Assembly: GCA_002412545.1 (NCBI GenBank)
Contig: DHVG01000013.1
Span: 88,165 to 152,164, forward strand
DNA length: 64,000 bases
Direction: 5' to 3'
DNA from: Elusimicrobia bacterium UBA5214
Lineage (GTDB): Bacteria; Elusimicrobiota; UBA5214
The translations under genes and the position numbers were made by a program. Of this stretch, positions 59,912-64,000 are shown one piece after another (within the stretch, counting starts at the first letter, position 1; each line of letters opens with the position of its first letter). A model generated the notes under the pieces. That model worked only from the letters and a program-made list of their open reading frames with translations, ran no database searches and was not told where the DNA came from.

Positions 59912-62056
59912 TTATTTAAAATGTTCTACCGTTATTGAAAAACTCGTTGACCAAGTTTTATCTGGTTTGATGTTCAACTTCCAGTGAGGAAGAAAAATTG
60001 TCCCTTGATAGGTGCGTTCAAAACCAGATTCGGAAGAAGAAACTGTCTCCAAAGGATAATACCAAACATTTACTGGTTTAGGAAAGTCAAATCTTATTTT
60101 CATTTTTTGGTTTTCATCAATTCTTTCCCAAGAATTCTTTACTAAAAGTTCACCACCATCATCTATTTTTTCAGATAAAGCAAGATTAAATTCACAAGCA
60201 AACCAAATACCAATTACAGAGGTAGAAAAATTACCAAGACGATAATTAACCTGAATTAAAGCCGAATTATCAACTACAATTTCTTTTTCTAAAGAAAGAG
60301 GGATTTTTTCTTCACCAGACCAAACTACACCCCGTCTGCGAAAATGAATCTTAATTTGATTTTTACCCTTTTTTACTTCCAAATTGTAAGATTGATTAAC
60401 AAAATCACCTTGCTCACCGTATTGACATTTCCGAAAATCATCCCAAGAAGTATGCGGATGAAGAAAATGGTCAATTAGACAATTACGATTGTACCAATCG
60501 TAAAAAAGGTAATTTTCCAATCCTTCTTCTTTAACTTTTACCAGTTCATGAATAGTTTTTACTGTTTCACTCTCCTTTGGTCGTTCTTTCAAATATTCTT
60601 GTAAATGTTTATGATATACTTCTGACCGACGAGTAAGAACATTGACTAAATTTACTCCCGCTGGAATAAAATCCCATTCAAAAAGTGTTCCTCCTTGAGC
60701 TAAATCAAAATATAAATTATAAGTTGAAGTTTCTACAATAAGTTCTTCTTTACCATCACAATTAAAATCAATTAAGTCAGAATGTATTTTTTCCTTTTTT
60801 ATTAAGGAATTAACAATATCTTCGGCTTTAATTAAATTGCGATAAACTGCTTGTCGTAAATGGGGTAAATAAAGCCCACCAAATACACCGTGCCAATAAG
60901 CACAATTACATTGTCCTGCATAGAGCAAATCCAGCGCTTGCTGGATTTGCGGTGTAAGGTGTAAGGTATAAGGTGTAAGAGTACTTTCTTTACCTTTCAC
61001 TTTACACTTTACACTTTCAACTGCTTTATTAACTTTTTCACTAACATAAAGCATTTTTTTATGAATATTATTTGCTTCTGGATATTTAACTAAAAAATTG
61101 CGCCAAAAACCACCCTTTAAAAAGGGACGTAATTTTTCTTTAACTACTCCCGGTAAAACATCTAAATTTTTTAATACTCGAGAAAAATCTTCTCCTATTC
61201 TTATATTTGGTATTGCCCATTCCGACATTTCAAAATATGCCGCTGTCGGAAGATATATCCTTCCACGTGGAGAAAACTGGTCTAAATACTCAGAAAAAGT
61301 CATTGAGATTAACCAATCAGCATTCGCTTCTAAAAGAGTAAAAAATTTATCCAGCCATCCATCACCATACACATGTTTATGTGTCTCTGGCCAAATACCA
61401 AATTTTTCACCGTCATCAATAATAGTTAGACCAATATCTTCTTTTCTCTCACTGTAAGAACGTAAATATTCAATTATTTCCTCTGGAATACCAAAAGGGA
61501 TAAGGTAACGTAAACGTTGACTAATTGGAAAAATTCTTAAAGTTTCTCCTTCTTCTTCCGTAAGAAAATAACCGGTTAGGTCTTCGGGATGAATACCGGC
61601 AGAGAGAAAATGTGTGTCATCAACAATTGTATACTCAATTTTACTTTCGGCAAGTGATTTCGCTAAATGTGGTTCCCACACTCTTTCCGCTAACCAAACA
61701 CCACTTGCAGTTATCCCAAATTCTTCCTTCAAGAATTTAGTTTGTTTAGCAATTTGTCCAAATTTATCTCGGTCAGGTATTACCGGAAGAATTGGCTCGT
61801 AATAACCACCGGTAAGTAGCTCAAGCCGTCTATCTTTAAGCAATTTTTTTACCCGGTCAAGAAATTCGGGATGGTGTTCTTTTAGCCATTCCCAAAGTAT
61901 ACCACTACAATGAAAGTTAAGTTTAATCAACGGATGTCTGAGTAAAACTTCAATAAATGGTGCATATGCTTTTTGGTATGCTTTTTCAAAAATCTCCGGG
62001 AAATTACCTATTGGCTGATGATTATGAATTCCAAAAAGAAAATATATTTTTTTCAT
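59912..62056 (-). CDS. GH57 alpha-glucan hydrolase/4-alpha-glucanotransferase
   Basis: 714 residues. N-terminal GH57 barrel with GIHNHQPIGNFPEIF (region 1), SGVWLAERVWEPHL (region 3, nucleophile Glu) and IIDDGEKFGIWPETH (region 4, acid Asp), then DUF1925- and DUF1926-like beta domains. Matches the Thermococcus-type 4-alpha-glucanotransferase/alpha-amylase subfamily. A heptamer repeat at 60951-61020 adds about 23 residues (VKCKVKGKE... to LHLTPQ) in frame between domains. Starts four bases inside the branching-enzyme gene end. Confidence 0.9.
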   Translation of the reverse strand: MKKIYFLFGIHNHQPIGNFPEIFEKAYQKAYAPFIEVLLRHPLIKLNFHCSGILWEWLKEHHPEFLDRVKKLLKDRRLELLTGGYYEPILPVIPDRDKFGQIAKQTKFLKEEFGITASGVWLAERVWEPHLAKSLAESKIEYTIVDDTHFLSAGIHPEDLTGYFLTEEEGETLRIFPISQRLRYLIPFGIPEEIIEYLRSYSERKEDIGLTIIDDGEKFGIWPETHKHVYGDGWLDKFFTLLEANADWLISMTFSEYLDQFSPRGRIYLPTAAYFEMSEWAIPNIRIGEDFSRVLKNLDVLPGVVKEKLRPFLKGGFWRNFLVKYPEANNIHKKMLYVSEKVNKAVESVKCKVKGKESTLTPYTLHLTPQIQQALDLLYAGQCNCAYWHGVFGGLYLPHLRQAVYRNLIKAEDIVNSLIKKEKIHSDLIDFNCDGKEELIVETSTYNLYFDLAQGGTLFEWDFIPAGVNLVNVLTRRSEVYHKHLQEYLKERPKESETVKTIHELVKVKEEGLENYLFYDWYNRNCLIDHFLHPHTSWDDFRKCQYGEQGDFVNQSYNLEVKKGKNQIKIHFRRRGVVWSGEEKIPLSLEKEIVVDNSALIQVNYRLGNFSTSVIGIWFACEFNLALSEKIDDGGELLVKNSWERIDENQKMKIRFDFPKPVNVWYYPLETVSSSESGFERTYQGTIFLPHWKLNIKPDKTWSTSFSITVEHFK
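60951..61020. repeat. Heptamer tandem repeat inside the GH57 gene
   Basis: Ten 7-base units: four close to GGTGTAA, a transition, then three close to CTTTACA. The two halves are inverted relative to each other. Frame is kept through about 23 extra codons. Confidence 0.88.
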
Positions 62057-63723
62057 TCCTTCTCCTTTGAAGAAAATAGATAATAGTCAATCTCTGGGAA
62101 TAGATTGTCAATATCTTCAATCTCTTGCAGATAATTTATTTCCTTTTGACCAAATTCACTTTTTTCTAATATACCAATTAAATTACGGAATCTTTGATAA
62201 TGCAAAAGGAAGCGTTGAGTTGCATATTCTTTCGCTTGTCCAGTAGTAACTAAGAAAGGCCAGTCTGAGGATTGAAGAAGCAAAAGTTCACGGGCAGCTT
62301 GGTTAAGTAAACCACGGGACACACCTTTTGAATGAGTGTATTTTTTCACCGCTGATTCCATTAACTTTTCCGCTTCATAGATATATGGCCAGAACCACTC
62401 GGTTTCTGAATTATACCAGACATAATGTTTCCCACCATTACCCCAAGATGATTCCGGTAAATCAATAACTTCTACTGGATTAGAACAAGTGAAATACTCA
62501 CTTAAAGTCATCGCTTTAACATTGGGATTCAAATATATTTTTTTAACCACTTCTTTTAACCAGAAAATTCCTTCAAACCACCAATGTCCAAAAAGTTCTG
62601 TATCATACGGTGAAACAACAATTCCGTATTGCCCATTTCTTTTTCTAAAATTAAGAAGGAGGTCTTCTACTAAATGGTTGAAATGGTCAGCGTTCTCGTT
62701 AATTTTTAACACTGTATTTTCTGGGACATAGATTTGTTTAAGACCTAAATCAATTTTTCGGTCAGTAATTCGCCAATACTGCAATCCAGAATCAGAATCT
62801 TTTTTATGAAATTCGCGATAGTTACCATCACCCGGATATCCCCATTCACCAGACCAAACTTGTAATCCAGTTTCTTTATTCCGGGAAAAAACTGCACAAC
62901 CACTCTTCAAAAAATAAGGAAGAAAACTCGTCCCTCGACTTTTTCTTTCACACTCAATTTTTGGTGCTTTTACTTCACCATACGGACCTATTCTTTTCTC
63001 TGCTGAATATGTCTCCATCCCTTCTAAAGCATGTGTATCACAGATAAAATATTCTACTCCTTGTTCAACAAGAAATTCATCCAAAGCTGGTTTATAATAC
63101 TTTTTCCCTGCCTCTTCAAAATAGTATTCCGGCCGATAACCACATTCTGGTAACCAAAAACCACGTGGTCTTTTACCGAAATACTTACGATAAGTTTCTA
63201 TTCCTATCTTAACCTGCGCATAAATTGAAGAATCACATTTTAATAACGGCAAATAACCATGAGTTGCTGTGCTACATAGAACCTCAATACAGTTCTCATT
63301 CTGCAGTTTACGGAAAGCACTAAGCAGATCGCGTTGATATCTTTCATAGTAACTCTTTTTAACTTTAGAAAAAATCGTTCTATAAAAAATTGCCAAACGT
63401 TCATAAGCGTAATCTTTACGAGAAGAAAACTTTCGCGCATCTCTATCTGCACGTTCAATTTCTTTATCCATAAAATGTTCAAAACGACTCAGCAAATACT
63501 GGTCATTCAGTTGTTCCATAAGTACGGGAGTAATACTGATAGCGAACTTTGCTTTAATTCCCTCTTCAAGTAAATCATAAATAATATCTAAGAGAGGAAT
63601 ATAAGTTTCCATTAATCCTTCATAGAGCCATTCTTCACCAAAAGGCCATTCACCTGCCTTCCGGACAAAAGGAATATGACTATGCAACACCAAAGCAAAT
63701 GCACCTACTGATTCGTTATTCAT
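62053..63723 (-). CDS. GH57 1,4-alpha-glucan branching enzyme (DUF1957 type)
   Basis: I place the start at the ATG at 63723 (556 residues) because AGGAG lies nine bases upstream and the protein then begins MNNESVGAFALVLHSHIPFV, as in relatives; a frame from 63786 would overlap the EIIA gene by 70 bases. Region 3 is FWLPECGYRPEYYF (nucleophile Glu) and region 4 VSPYDTELFGHWWFEG (Asp). A C-terminal DUF1957-like helical domain follows. Makes alpha-1,6 branches in glycogen-like glucan. Confidence 0.9.
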   Translation of the reverse strand: MNNESVGAFALVLHSHIPFVRKAGEWPFGEEWLYEGLMETYIPLLDIIYDLLEEGIKAKFAISITPVLMEQLNDQYLLSRFEHFMDKEIERADRDARKFSSRKDYAYERLAIFYRTIFSKVKKSYYERYQRDLLSAFRKLQNENCIEVLCSTATHGYLPLLKCDSSIYAQVKIGIETYRKYFGKRPRGFWLPECGYRPEYYFEEAGKKYYKPALDEFLVEQGVEYFICDTHALEGMETYSAEKRIGPYGEVKAPKIECERKSRGTSFLPYFLKSGCAVFSRNKETGLQVWSGEWGYPGDGNYREFHKKDSDSGLQYWRITDRKIDLGLKQIYVPENTVLKINENADHFNHLVEDLLLNFRKRNGQYGIVVSPYDTELFGHWWFEGIFWLKEVVKKIYLNPNVKAMTLSEYFTCSNPVEVIDLPESSWGNGGKHYVWYNSETEWFWPYIYEAEKLMESAVKKYTHSKGVSRGLLNQAARELLLLQSSDWPFLVTTGQAKEYATQRFLLHYQRFRNLIGILEKSEFGQKEINYLQEIEDIDNLFPEIDYYLFSSKEKE

Positions 63724-64000
63724 TGCTGGGAACTCCTTTTTTAAGGAAGAAATCTTTAGCGTTGAGAATGTTTTTCCTTCCATCATTAATCACCTGTTCG
63801 ATTAATTCTTCTAAAGATAAATTTACCCTTTTGCTTAAAACAGAAATAAGTAGATACAAGTTAAAACCGCTAACCAATCCACATTTAATATTCTTTTTTT
63901 CTATTTCTTTGACCACTGAAAGTGCAAGATTACATGGTGTTCCACCACACATGTCCGTCAAAATAAGCACCCCTTCCGGACAATTTAACTCATAGATTTT
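63716..64000 (-). CDS. PTS EIIA component, mannose family (partial, N-terminus outside window)
   Basis: The frame is open to the window end. VLILTDMCGGTPCNLALS is the EIIA-Man motif (usually DMFGGTP), followed by VSGFNLYLLISVL and a C-terminal EQVINDGRKNI helix. The phospho-His (near residue 10) lies outside the window. The Phe-to-Cys change in DMCGGTP is uncommon. Overlaps the start of the branching enzyme by eight bases. A lone EIIA-Man with HPr and EI suggests regulation rather than sugar uptake. Confidence 0.88.
   Translation of the reverse strand, partial: KIYELNCPEGVLILTDMCGGTPCNLALSVVKEIEKKNIKCGLVSGFNLYLLISVLSKRVNLSLEELIEQVINDGRKNILNAKDFFLKKGVPSNE

Overview
The window is a 64 kb stretch of an AT-rich bacterial genome in which every supportable protein-coding gene, the RNase P RNA and both tRNAs lie on the minus strand. 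MurE carries the DNPR motif of meso-diaminopimelate-adding enzymes. Two ADP-heptose-type glycosyltransferases suggest an outer membrane. A secreted LamG protein ends in a YPNPFNP-type C-terminal sorting tail, as found in the FCB group and related candidate phyla (WOR-3/Stahlbacteria, KSB1, Marinimicrobia and similar). I read it as an uncultured Gram-negative-type bacterium of that broad assemblage; the exact phylum cannot be fixed from this sequence.

Layout, in window order. 1-10.8 kb is a canonical division and cell-wall (dcw) cluster, transcribed mraZ-rsmH-ftsL-ftsI-murE-murF-mraY-murD-ftsW-murG, with a textbook promoter and a three-repeat MraZ box. 11.0-11.8 kb is a greatly enlarged rnpB. 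11.9-13.7 kb holds rnhA, a zinc-ribbon coiled-coil protein, tRNA-Val(CAC), tRNA-Ile(CAU) and a patch of broken tRNA-like pieces. 13.7-19.2 kb is the macromolecular-synthesis cluster (rpsU-nif3-dnaG-rpoD) preceded by a HIT gene. 19.2-26.2 kb is a heat-shock cluster, hrcA-grpE-dnaK-dnaJ-rsmE-mtaB, with a CIRCE operator. 26.5-48.3 kb is a glycan or lipid-glycan island: GT-C membrane glycosyltransferases, GT2 and GT9 enzymes, methyltransferases, three B12-binding radical SAM proteins, two further radical SAM enzymes, a split transketolase, and sugar reductase and epimerase genes. 49-50 kb holds a frameshifted LamG/sorting-tail gene and a remnant of a second such tail. 50.5-57.9 kb holds a flippase-like LPG_synthase_TM protein, an SPFH protein, an aminotransferase, an Fe-alcohol dehydrogenase, NfeD, lepB and lepA. 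57.8-64 kb holds PTS enzyme I, HPr, two GH57 glucan enzymes and a mannose-type EIIA cut by the window end.

The most striking feature is not a gene. At least fifteen places carry degenerate tandem repeats with a 7-base period. Each locus uses its own heptamer. They lie between genes, but also inside rnpB (three inserts) and inside conserved genes (murD, mtaB, rsmE, dnaK, grpE, a GT-C gene and a GH57 gene), where they leave the reading frame open. This resembles the short tandemly repeated repetitive (STRR) sequences of cyanobacteria, which also invade rnpB, and the in-frame palindromic elements of Rickettsia. I noticed none between about 28 and 60 kb.

The second candidate system is a tightly coupled gene run at 33.4-40.6 kb: radical SAM, transketolase C and N halves, RmlD-like reductase, radical SAM/SPASM, methyltransferase, epimerase and GT9. 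It may make and attach an unusual sugar. That function is inferred from gene order.
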